Assembly: GCA_003520365.1 (NCBI GenBank)
Contig: DOUW01000336.1
Location: 1 to 5,755, forward strand
Direction of reading: 5' to 3'
DNA length: 5,755 nucleotides
From: Massilia sp.
GTDB lineage: Bacteria; Pseudomonadota; Gammaproteobacteria; Burkholderiales; Burkholderiaceae_D
The stretch's first letter is position 1, and the number at the start of each line of letters is the position of its first letter. Shown one piece after another: positions 1 through 5,666 of the stretch. Position numbers and translations under genes: made by a program. Below the pieces are notes generated by a model. That model had not been told where the DNA came from. It saw only the letters and a list, made by a program, of their open reading frames with translations, and ran no database searches.

Positions 1-810
1 TTCCTTGCCCGCGCGCGCCGGCCAGCCGCCGACGGGGGCCGGGGAAGGGGGCGCGGCCGCCGGCCAGATCAGCAGCGGCGCCGCCATGCGCAGGTAATTC
101 GTGTTCGTCACCCGGAACGCCACCACCGCCGCGCACAGCGCGACGAACGCGGCCAGGCACAGCGCCGCATAGCGGTCGAGCGCGCACAGGTTCCAGCGGC
201 GCACCGCGGCCAGCCCGCCCAGGTAGAACACCGGCGCCATCACGTCGCGCAGCAGGAAGCGGCCGTCCAGGTTGTTCATGAAGACCAGCAGCACCGCGCC
301 CAGGCCGAGCCAGGGGATGTGGCGCAGCATCCAGCCGAACAGCGGCGCCAGCAGCATCAGCACCACCAGGTCGCGCAGGAAGTTGAGCGGATAGTTGATC
401 GGCGAGTCGTACAGGCCGAAGGCGGCGTTCGCCCAGCCGCGCGGATCGTCCGGCACCATGTCCTCGCCCAGCCGCAGGTGCAGGCCGTTCTCGAGGAAGT
501 CGGCCGCGCCCAGCAGCAGCAAATTGAAGAACAGGAAAGGCACGACGATGGTGCTGAATTTTTTCAGCGCCAGCTTGCCGGGCTGGCGGTCGAGCGTCGA
601 GCGAAACAGCAGGTAGCCCGAGATCGCGGTCAGCACCGGCACCGTGGTGCGGAACACGGCATTCTGGAAGAAGGCCTTGAACAGGTCGAAAGCGCCTGCG
701 CCCACTTCCTTGATCGGCACGTAAGGTGGCGTATGCAGCAGGACCACGCCAAAAATCATCAGGAAGCGCAGCAGGGCGATACGCCTGCGCACCTCGTCTT
801 CGTTTTGCAT
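1..810 (-). CDS. Acyltransferase-3 family integral membrane protein, 3' end beyond the window
   Basis: I translated this frame by hand; it is open for 270 codons from the ATG at 808-810 to the window edge. The family (Acyl_transf_3, PF01757) moves acetyl or other acyl groups onto sugars, lipids or peptidoglycan at the inner membrane. Visible support: the N-terminus RIALLRFLMIFGVVLLH holds the family R-X10-H signature (Arg15, His26); SGYLLF follows at 65-70 at the end of a second hydrophobic helix; PFLFFNLLLLG lies at 91-101; FLRDLVVL, a typical motif of the family, lies at 144-151. Further hydrophobic segments are near 147-161, 166-178, 190-204 and 214-232, so the usual multi-helix bundle is present as far as the sequence goes. 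Full members are about 330-400 residues, so roughly a quarter is missing. The last 20 visible residues are rich in Pro, Ala and Gly and are coded by G-runs, so a loop or a sequencing slip is possible. The acyl acceptor cannot be told. The family call is firm, the role is not. Confidence 0.85.
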   Translation of the reverse strand, partial: MQNEDEVRRRIALLRFLMIFGVVLLHTPPYVPIKEVGAGAFDLFKAFFQNAVFRTTVPVLTAISGYLLFRSTLDRQPGKLALKKFSTIVVPFLFFNLLLLGAADFLENGLHLRLGEDMVPDDPRGWANAAFGLYDSPINYPLNFLRDLVVLMLLAPLFGWMLRHIPWLGLGAVLLVFMNNLDGRFLLRDVMAPVFYLGGLAAVRRWNLCALDRYAALCLAAFVALCAAVVAFRVTNTNYLRMAAPLLIWPAAAPPSPAPVGGWPARAGKE

Positions 811-839
811 CGCAGCATCCGTGTTGTTCCGTTAAAAAA

Positions 840-845
840 ATCATA
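840..845 (-). promoter_or_regulatory. Candidate -10 box for the acyltransferase gene
   Basis: On the minus strand this reads TATGAT, one mismatch from the sigma-70 consensus TATAAT. It is followed by a T-run and sits 29 nt before the ATG at 810. I see no convincing -35 hexamer at 16-18 nt spacing, so this is only a candidate. A separate promoter makes sense because an intrinsic terminator lies upstream at 933-961. The start codon has only a weak ribosome site (GGA about 8-10 nt before the ATG). Confidence 0.3.
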
Positions 846-932
846 ACGCACGAGCGGGCTGGTGCGCTTTGGCGATTCAATCGTGCGCGGTTTTGTTCCG
901 CATCCACCACGAAAATGATGCGATGCGGAAAG

Positions 933-961
933 AAAAAACCGCCCGGCTTGCGCGGGGCGGT
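933..961 (-). terminator. Intrinsic terminator of the downstream M13 peptidase gene
   Basis: On the minus strand, ACCGCCC (961-955) pairs with GGGCGGT (944-938) across a 10-nt loop, followed directly by a T-rich tail (TTTTTTC, then TTTCC). It lies 24 nt after the TAA of the 693-residue M13 peptidase and has the right polarity to end that transcript. It also separates the peptidase pair from the acyltransferase gene. Confidence 0.85.
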
Positions 962-984
962 CTTGCGGCCGGGGGGCGGCGTAT

Positions 985-3066
985 TTACCAGATGATGACG
1001 CGCTCCTTCGGCGCCAGGTACATCTTGTCGCCCTGCTTGACCTTGAAGGCTTCGTAGAAGCCCGGCTGGTTCTTCAGGGTGCCGTTGGCGCGGAACTGGC
1101 CCGGCGAGTGCGGGTCGGTCTTCACCTGGGCGATCTGGGCCGGCTCGCGCATCTTCGAGCGCCACACCTGGGCCCAGCCCATGTACAGGCGCTGTTCGCC
1201 AGTCAGGCCGTTGATCACCGGCGCCTTCTTGCCTTTCAGCGAGATCTTGTAGGCTTTCGCAGCGATGGCGAGACCCGAGTTGTCGGCGATGTTCTCGCCC
1301 AGGGTCAGTTCGCCGTTGACGTGGTAGCCGGGCAGCGGGCTGTAGGCGCTGTACTGCTCGACCAGCATCTTGGTCTTGGCCTTGAAGTTCTTGTGGTCCG
1401 ACGGGCTCCACCAGTCGCGCAGGTTGCCGTCGCCGTCGTACTGGGCGCCCTGGTCGTCGAAGCCGTGGCTGATCTCGTGGCCGATCACGGCGCCGATGCC
1501 GCCGTAGTTGACCGCGTCATCCGCGTTGGCGTCGAAGAACGGCGGCTGCAGGATCGAGGCCGGGAACACGATCTCGTTCAGTTCCGGGTTGTAGTAGGCG
1601 TTCACGGTCTGCGGCGTCATGCCCCACTCGTCGCGGTCGATCGGCTTGCCCAGCTTGTTCAGCTCGCGGTTGTACTCGACTTCGCGCGCGCGCATCACGT
1701 TGCCGACCAGGTCGTCACGCTTGACGGTGAGGGCCGAATAGTCCTTCCACTTGTTCGGGTAGCCGATCTTCGGAGTGAACTTGGCCAGCTTGGCTTGGGC
1801 TTCCTTCTTGGTTGCCGGGCTCATCCAGTCGAGGGTGTCGATCGACTCCTTGTAGGCGGCCAGCAGGTTCGCGACCAACTTTTCCATGCGCGCCTTGCGC
1901 TCGGCCGGGAAGTGCTCGGCCACGTACAGCTTGCCGACCGCTTCGCCCAGGCCGCGCTCGACCGCGCCGACACCGCGCTTCCAGCGCGGTTCCTGCTGCG
2001 GCGCGCCCGACAGGGTGGTGCCGTAGAAGGCGAAGCGCTGCTCGGCGAAGTTCTTCGACAGGTAGCTGCCGTAGGCGTCGATCAGGTGCATCTGCAGGTA
2101 GGCCTTCCAGGTCTCGAGCGGGGTCTTGCCCGCGACCTCGGCAAAGCCCTTCAGGTAGGTCGGCTGGCTGACGATGACGTAGGAGGCCTTGGCGGCGATG
2201 CCGGCGCCGTCCAGCCAGGCTTTCCAGTCGAAGCCCGGCGCCACGTCGGCCAGCTTGGCCAGTTCGACCTTGTTGTAGGTCTTGACCGGGTCGCGGTTCT
2301 CGACCTTGGTCCACTGCACGCGCGCGATCTCGGTCTCGAAGTCGAGGACGGCCTTGGCATTGGCGGCGGCGTTCTTGTCGCCGGCCATCGTCAGCATCTT
2401 TTCCATGTGCTGCTGGTACTTGGCGCGCGCGTCGGCCAGCTTGGCGTCGTCCGATTTCAGGTAGTAGTCGCGGTCCGGCATGCCCAGGCCGGCCTGGTAC
2501 AGGTCGGCGACGTACTTGGTCGAGTCCTTGGCGTCCTGGTGGATGTAGAACACCACCGGCACTTCCAGGCCCAGCTTGACCATGCGCGCCAGCACAGCCG
2601 GCAGTTCGGATTTGTCCTTGATCGCGGCGATCTTCGCCAGCTCGGCGTTCAGCGGAGTGATGCCCAGTTGCTCGAGCTTCGCTTCATCCATGAAGCTGGC
2701 GTAGAAGTCGCCGATCTTTTGCGTCTCGCTGCCGGCGGCGGCGTTCTTGTCGGCGGCGGCACGCTCGATGATCGCGCGCAGCTGCGGCAGGGTGTCGTCG
2801 CGCAGCTTCATGAACGAGCCCCAGCTCGACTTGTCTGCCGGAATCTCGACGGTTTTGAGCCACTTGCCGTTCAGGTATTCGAAGAAATCGTCCTGCGGGC
2901 GCACGGACGGTTCGATGTATTCGGTGGCGATGCCGGCCGACAGCACCGGCGCTTTCGCGGTCTTGGCGGCAGCGCCGGCAGCACCCGCGGCACCCGCGGC
3001 GCCTTCAGCTTGGGCAAAGCCGGCGATCAGGGCCAGCGTCAGGGCGCTGAGCATGTGTTTTTTCAT
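985..3066 (-). CDS. Secreted M13 family zinc metallopeptidase (neprilysin/PepO-like), downstream paralogue
   Basis: This is a 693-residue zinc endopeptidase expected to cut short peptides in the periplasm or outside the cell. Residues 1-20 (MKK, hydrophobic core, ending AQA) are a Sec signal peptide with no lipobox cysteine. A GAA-repeat linker (22-34) follows, then the N-terminal M13 domain, opening with RPQDDFFEYLNGKW at 56-69. The C-terminal catalytic domain has NAYY at 489-492, the zinc motif HEISH at 530-534 (ligands His530 and His534, catalytic Glu531), and GENIADNSG with third ligand Glu591 and supporting Asp595. His653 and Arg659 in DPHSPGQFR have the same six-residue spacing as neprilysin His711 and Arg717. 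The protein ends in VIIW, where animal members have a Cys-containing end; there is no cysteine anywhere. The frame could open four codons earlier at a GTG (3078), but that GTG is adjacent to the Shine-Dalgarno sequence serving the ATG at 3066, and the ATG gives a proper signal peptide. An intrinsic terminator follows. Substrate unknown. Confidence 0.95.
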   Translation of the reverse strand: MKKHMLSALTLALIAGFAQAEGAAGAAGAAGAAAKTAKAPVLSAGIATEYIEPSVRPQDDFFEYLNGKWLKTVEIPADKSSWGSFMKLRDDTLPQLRAIIERAAADKNAAAGSETQKIGDFYASFMDEAKLEQLGITPLNAELAKIAAIKDKSELPAVLARMVKLGLEVPVVFYIHQDAKDSTKYVADLYQAGLGMPDRDYYLKSDDAKLADARAKYQQHMEKMLTMAGDKNAAANAKAVLDFETEIARVQWTKVENRDPVKTYNKVELAKLADVAPGFDWKAWLDGAGIAAKASYVIVSQPTYLKGFAEVAGKTPLETWKAYLQMHLIDAYGSYLSKNFAEQRFAFYGTTLSGAPQQEPRWKRGVGAVERGLGEAVGKLYVAEHFPAERKARMEKLVANLLAAYKESIDTLDWMSPATKKEAQAKLAKFTPKIGYPNKWKDYSALTVKRDDLVGNVMRAREVEYNRELNKLGKPIDRDEWGMTPQTVNAYYNPELNEIVFPASILQPPFFDANADDAVNYGGIGAVIGHEISHGFDDQGAQYDGDGNLRDWWSPSDHKNFKAKTKMLVEQYSAYSPLPGYHVNGELTLGENIADNSGLAIAAKAYKISLKGKKAPVINGLTGEQRLYMGWAQVWRSKMREPAQIAQVKTDPHSPGQFRANGTLKNQPGFYEAFKVKQGDKMYLAPKERVIIW
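2281..2319. repeat. 39-bp exact repeat shared by the two M13 genes, copy 1
   Basis: These 39 bases are identical, same orientation, to 4489-4527 in the other M13 gene. They code for the same stretch in both proteins (VQWTKVENRDPVK). Another stretch, 1531-1580 against 3739-3788, matches at 49 of 50 positions around the FPA-ILQPPFFD motif. Both lie in conserved protein segments, so constraint explains part of the match, but synonymous sites also agree. Confidence 0.8.
2965..3003 (-). repeat. Gly-Ala-Ala tandem codon repeat after the signal peptide
   Basis: Thirteen codons encode (Gly-Ala-Ala)x4 plus one Ala at residues 22-34 of the downstream peptidase. Two units are near-identical 9-mers (GCCGCGGGT type) and the other two have drifted. 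It forms a flexible linker between the signal cleavage site and the folded domain. The paralogue has a shorter non-repetitive linker of ordinary Thr/Ser/Ala composition here. Short in-frame repeats like this can change in length by slippage. Confidence 0.75.
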
Positions 3067-3070
3067 CTGT

Positions 3071-3076
3071 CTCTCC
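3071..3076 (-). promoter_or_regulatory. Ribosome binding site that fixes the start of the downstream M13 gene
   Basis: On the minus strand this reads GGAGAG, ending 4 nt before the ATG at 3064-3066 (6 nt if GGAG is taken as the core). It decides for the ATG over the in-frame GTG at 3076-3078, which overlaps the ribosome site itself. Confidence 0.8.
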
Positions 3077-3094
3077 ACTGTTTTTGAATGAGAT

Positions 3095-3128
3095 CGGCCG
3101 GCGCCCTGTGGGGCGCCGGCCGTTTTTT
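3095..3128 (+). terminator. Perfect 12-bp hairpin with T6 tail, intrinsic terminator shape on the plus strand
   Basis: CGGCCGGCGCCC (3095-3106) and its exact reverse complement (3111-3122) flank a TGTG loop, followed directly by six T residues (3123-3128). This is a textbook intrinsic terminator read on the plus strand. No plus-strand gene that I accept precedes it. On the minus strand the A6 comes before the stem and no T-run follows, so it should not act as a classical terminator for the upstream peptidase gene. There it would instead form a strong hairpin ending 28 nt before the next ATG, possibly affecting processing or translation. Confidence 0.75.
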
Positions 3129-3142
3129 CCGTCAGGTCAGAT

Positions 3143-3176
3143 ATGCATACGTCCCGTAGATACGGGCTTTCTGCAT
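3143..3176. other. Symmetrical inverted repeat just after the upstream M13 gene
   Basis: Outer arms ATGCA (3143-3147) and TGCAT (3172-3176) enclose 5-nt unpaired sides and inner arms CCCGTA (3153-3158) and TACGGG (3161-3166). The element begins 16 nt after the TAA of the 684-residue peptidase. Neither strand has a T-run after the stem, so it is not a standard terminator. It may be a 3'-end stabilising structure or a protein site. No function can be assigned. Confidence 0.4.
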
Positions 3177-3192
3177 GATCAGCTGGAAGACT

Positions 3193-5247
3193 TTACCAGA
3201 TCGAGACGCGATCTTTCGGCGCCAGGTACATTTTGTCGCCTTCTTTCACGCCGAACGCTTCGTAGAAGGCCGGGTGGTTCATGACGGTGCCGTTGGCGCG
3301 GAACTGGCCCGGCGAATGCGGGTCGGTTTTCACCTGCACGATCTGTTGCGCTTCGCGCATCTTCGAACGCCACACCTGGCCGAAGCCCATGAAGAAGCGC
3401 TGGTCGCCGGTCAGGCCGTCGATCACCGGCGCAGGCTTGCCCTTCAGCGAGATCTTGTAGGCTTTATAGGCGATGGCCAGGCCCGAGTTGTCGCCGATGT
3501 TCTCGCCCAGGGTCAGTTCGCCGTTGACGTTGTAGCCAGGCAGCGGGCTGTAGCCGTTGTATTGCTTGACCAGCATGTCGGTGCGCTTCTGGAAGGCGTC
3601 GCGGTCTTCCTTGGTCCACCAGTTGCGCAAATTGCCTTCGCCGTCGGACTGGCTGCCCTTGTCGTCGAAGCCGTGGCCGATCTCGTGGCCGATCACGGCG
3701 CCGATCGCGCCGTAGTTCACCGCGTCGTCGGCGCGCATGTCGAAGAACGGCGGCTGCAGGATCGCGGCCGGGAACACGATCTCGTTCATCGAGCTGCTGT
3801 AGTAGGCGTTCACCGTCTGCGGCGTCATGCCCCATTCTTCGCGGTCGATCGGCTTACCCAGCTTGGTGATGTTGCGGTTGTAGGCGAACTCGGAAGCGCG
3901 CTTCACGTTGCCGACCAGGTCGTCGGAGCGGATCGCCAGCTTCGAGTAGTCGCGCCACTTGTTCGGGTAGCCGACCTTCGGCACGAACTTGGCCAGCTTG
4001 GCCTGGGCTTCGACCTTGGTGGCCGGGGTCATCCAGTCGAGCTGGTCGATGCTTTCCTTGTAGGCGGCGGTGACATTCTTGACCAGCTCTTCCATGCGCG
4101 CCTTGCGCTCGGCCGGGAAGTACTTGGCCACGTACAGCTTGCCGGCGGCTTCGCCCAGCGCGCCTTCGACCAGCGACACGCCCGACTTCCAGCGCGGACG
4201 GTTCTCGGTGACGCCGGTCAGCACGGTGCCGTAGAAGGCGAAGTTGGCGTCGACAAAGGCCTTCGACAGGTAAGGCGAGTATTCGCGCAGCAGCTGCCAT
4301 TCGAAGTAGGACTTCAGGGTCGCCAGGTCGGTCTTGGCCAGCACCTCGTTGAAGCCGGTCAGGTAGCTCGGCTGGGCGACGATGACGTAGTCCAGCTTGT
4401 TGCCCACGCCGCTTGCGGCCAGCGCCGCGTTCCAGTCGTAGCCCGGGGTCAGCTTGCCCAGCTCGGCCACGCTCATCTTGTTGTAGCGCTTGACCGGGTC
4501 GCGGTTCTCGACCTTGGTCCACTGCACCTTCGCCAGTTCGGTTTCGAAGGCAACGATGGCCTTGGCCTGCTCGGCGGCGTTCTTCTCGCCGGCCAGGCCC
4601 AGGATCTGGGCCACGTGCGCTTCGTACTTGGCGCGGGTTTCCGCCATGCGCTTGTCGTCGAGCTTCAGGTAGTAGTCGCGGTCCGGCATGCCCAGGCCGC
4701 TCTGGCCGATGTAGGTCGCGTACTTGGTCGAGGCGCGCGCATCCTGGCCGACGCGGATGCCGTACGGGGTCGCCACGCCGATCTTCGACAGGTGGGCGAC
4801 CAGGTTCGGCACGCCCTTCTTGTCCTTCAGGGTACGGATGCGCTGCAGCTCGCTCGCCAGCGGCTTCACGCCCAGGGTTTCTAGTTTGGCTTCATCCATG
4901 AAGCTGGCGTACAGGTCGCCGATCTTCTGCTCGTCGGTGCCGGCCTTCTTGCCCGTGTCCTTCTGCGCGGCCTCGATGATCTCGCGCAGGTGGGCCTGGG
5001 CGTCGTCGCGCAGCTGCATGAAGGTGCCCCAGCTGGCCTTGTCGGCCGGGATCTCGGTCGATTTCAGCCACTTGCCGTTCAGGTAAGTGAAGAAGTCGTC
5101 CTGCGGACGCACCGAGGTGTCGATGTACTGGACGTCGATCCCGGAGATCGGCGCGCCCGTTTGGGCGGTGGCGCTTGGGGTGTCGCCGGCATGGGCGAAA
5201 GCCGCCAGCACGGACAGGGTCAGGGTGCTCAGAAGGGTACGTTTCAC
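3193..5247 (-). CDS. Secreted M13 family zinc metallopeptidase (neprilysin/PepO-like), upstream paralogue
   Basis: This is a 684-residue paralogue of the peptidase at 985-3066, expected to hydrolyse short peptides in the periplasm or outside the cell. Residues 1-20 (MKR, hydrophobic core, AHA before Gly21) form a Sec signal peptide without a lipobox. The N-terminal M13 domain opens with RPQDDFFTYLNGKW at 47-60. In the catalytic domain I see NAYY at 480-483, the zinc motif HEIGH at 521-525 (His521, His525, catalytic Glu522), GENIGDNSG with Glu582 and Asp586, and DPHSPGQFR with His644 and Arg650. Length and domain order are normal for the family and all key residues are intact. No cysteine is present. 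The start is GTG, supported by GAGGA seven nt upstream and by the signal peptide; the next Met is at residue 77. Against the paralogue, the last 104 residues match at 84 positions, but an 82-residue N-terminal stretch (from MDEAKLE) matches at only 44. The 126-nt gap to the next gene has no minus-strand terminator, so read-through into it is likely. Confidence 0.95.
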   Translation of the reverse strand: MKRTLLSTLTLSVLAAFAHAGDTPSATAQTGAPISGIDVQYIDTSVRPQDDFFTYLNGKWLKSTEIPADKASWGTFMQLRDDAQAHLREIIEAAQKDTGKKAGTDEQKIGDLYASFMDEAKLETLGVKPLASELQRIRTLKDKKGVPNLVAHLSKIGVATPYGIRVGQDARASTKYATYIGQSGLGMPDRDYYLKLDDKRMAETRAKYEAHVAQILGLAGEKNAAEQAKAIVAFETELAKVQWTKVENRDPVKRYNKMSVAELGKLTPGYDWNAALAASGVGNKLDYVIVAQPSYLTGFNEVLAKTDLATLKSYFEWQLLREYSPYLSKAFVDANFAFYGTVLTGVTENRPRWKSGVSLVEGALGEAAGKLYVAKYFPAERKARMEELVKNVTAAYKESIDQLDWMTPATKVEAQAKLAKFVPKVGYPNKWRDYSKLAIRSDDLVGNVKRASEFAYNRNITKLGKPIDREEWGMTPQTVNAYYSSSMNEIVFPAAILQPPFFDMRADDAVNYGAIGAVIGHEIGHGFDDKGSQSDGEGNLRNWWTKEDRDAFQKRTDMLVKQYNGYSPLPGYNVNGELTLGENIGDNSGLAIAYKAYKISLKGKPAPVIDGLTGDQRFFMGFGQVWRSKMREAQQIVQVKTDPHSPGQFRANGTVMNHPAFYEAFGVKEGDKMYLAPKDRVSIW
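4489..4527. repeat. 39-bp exact repeat shared by the two M13 genes, copy 2
   Basis: This is identical in the same orientation to 2281-2319. The two copies lie about 2.2 kb apart, one gene length plus spacer. Recombination between them would fuse the genes into one hybrid peptidase and delete the spacer. Confidence 0.8.
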
Positions 5248-5253
5248 AGGAAA

Positions 5254-5259
5254 GTCCTC
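5254..5259 (-). promoter_or_regulatory. Ribosome binding site supporting the GTG start of the upstream M13 gene
   Basis: On the minus strand this reads GAGGAC, with seven nt between GAGGA and the GTG at 5245-5247. Together with the signal peptide that begins there, it makes GTG the only sensible start. Confidence 0.75.
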
Positions 5260-5288
5260 GATTGCTGAAAAAGCGGCGCGTGGCCACG

Positions 5289-5321
5289 AAAAAACGGGAC
5301 GCGGCCGGTAAGCCAGGTCCC
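5289..5321 (-). terminator. Terminator-like hairpin in the leader of the upstream M13 gene (possible attenuator)
   Basis: On the minus strand GGGAC (5321-5317 read in reverse complement) pairs with GTCCC (5300-5296). Inside, GGC and GCC can pair across a six-nt loop, and GTTTTTT follows at 5295-5289. The T-run ends about 40 nt before the GTG start of the peptidase. Polarity is the same as the gene, so it would stop leader transcripts unless anti-terminated, or mark the end of a separate short RNA. The stem is interrupted and modest, so the call is tentative. Confidence 0.45.
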
Positions 5322-5518
5322 AGGGTTCAATGTGCTGCGATGCGGCGTCCGCGCGGCGGCGGGCGCATGGCGAATGGCGGTGGCGCCGGCGCGACAGGCC
5401 GGCGGCGAACAGGTGTCCAGGGAAGCGGCGGCGCCCCGGCGAATGCCGGGGGAGGCGTACACGCCGCGCCCGTCAGGGCGACGCAGGCGCGGGTTCAGCG
5501 TCTTCATCTCTTGTATTT

Positions 5519-5524
5519 TTTATA
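5519..5524 (-). promoter_or_regulatory. Candidate -10 box for the M13 gene pair
   Basis: On the minus strand this reads TATAAA within CTATAAAAAATAC, the most AT-rich spot of the leader region. No good -35 hexamer is found at 16-18 nt. A second candidate, TAGAAT, lies at 5572-5577 with TGTAAC 18 nt upstream. Either would give a leader of roughly 260-320 nt that contains the terminator-like hairpin. Confidence 0.25.
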
Positions 5525-5587
5525 GGACCGCACGCCTGGGCGGCACGGCCGATGTTATGTGTTGTCGGGCCATTCTAGCGGCTGCCG

Positions 5588-5618
5588 GGCCGGCCGTTAC
5601 AGCCGGGGCCGTTTTTTT
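5588..5618 (+). terminator. Terminator-like hairpin with T7 tail on the plus strand
   Basis: CGGCC (5591-5595) and GGCCG (5607-5611) directly precede seven T residues (5612-5618). An alternative fold pairs CCGGC (5590-5594) with GCCGG (5602-5606) over a 7-nt loop, then two more pairs across a GG bulge. Polarity is plus strand, with no accepted plus-strand gene before it. On the minus strand it is preceded by A7 and lacks a T-run. Confidence 0.5.
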
Positions 5619-5666
5619 ACTTTTCGATACAACCGCCGCCACACCGCGGAAAATAAAAAGGCGCTG

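Larger units (their letters stand above)
5248..5666. other. 419-nt gene-free region, hairpin-rich leader of the M13 pair
   Basis: I accept no protein gene or tRNA here. On the minus strand it should hold the promoter and leader of the first peptidase. Hairpins with perfect arms are CGCCGGC/GCCGGCG (5384-5390 and 5398-5404, 7-nt loop), CCCCGGC/GCCGGGG (5434-5440 and 5445-5451, 4-nt loop), GCCC/GGGC (5467-5478) and GACGC/GCGTC (5480-5484 and 5498-5502). A perfect 10-bp palindrome CGTGGCCACG lies at 5279-5288. The only AT-rich islands are 5511-5524 and 5612-5660. Some hairpins are expected by chance at this GC content. Confidence 0.5.

Noticed and set aside
319..846. 175-codon plus-strand frame rich in Gln, His, Arg and Glu
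   Set aside because: It is antisense to the acyltransferase frame, which has the R-X10-H signature and clear membrane helices. The Gln/His/Arg-rich composition is the shadow of Leu/Val/Ala-rich membrane segments.
3076..3078. GTG as the start of the downstream M13 gene (697 residues)
   Set aside because: It adjoins and overlaps the Shine-Dalgarno region for the ATG at 3066 and would add four charged or polar residues before the signal peptide.
1108..3087. 659-codon open frame on the plus strand opposite the downstream M13 gene
   Set aside because: It lies antisense to a gene with all catalytic motifs, is rich in Val, Leu, Arg, Gly and His, and has no recognisable domain. High third-position GC removes stops from the opposite strand. 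The equivalent frame opposite the paralogue looks alike simply because the two M13 genes are alike.
3175..4884. 569-codon open frame on the plus strand opposite the upstream M13 gene
   Set aside because: This is the same shadow effect. It ends in the middle of the real gene and has no credible ribosome site or domain.
5324..5331. GGTTCAA-like motif reminiscent of a tRNA T-arm
   Set aside because: No matching acceptor stem, D-arm or anticodon arm can be drawn around it on either strand.
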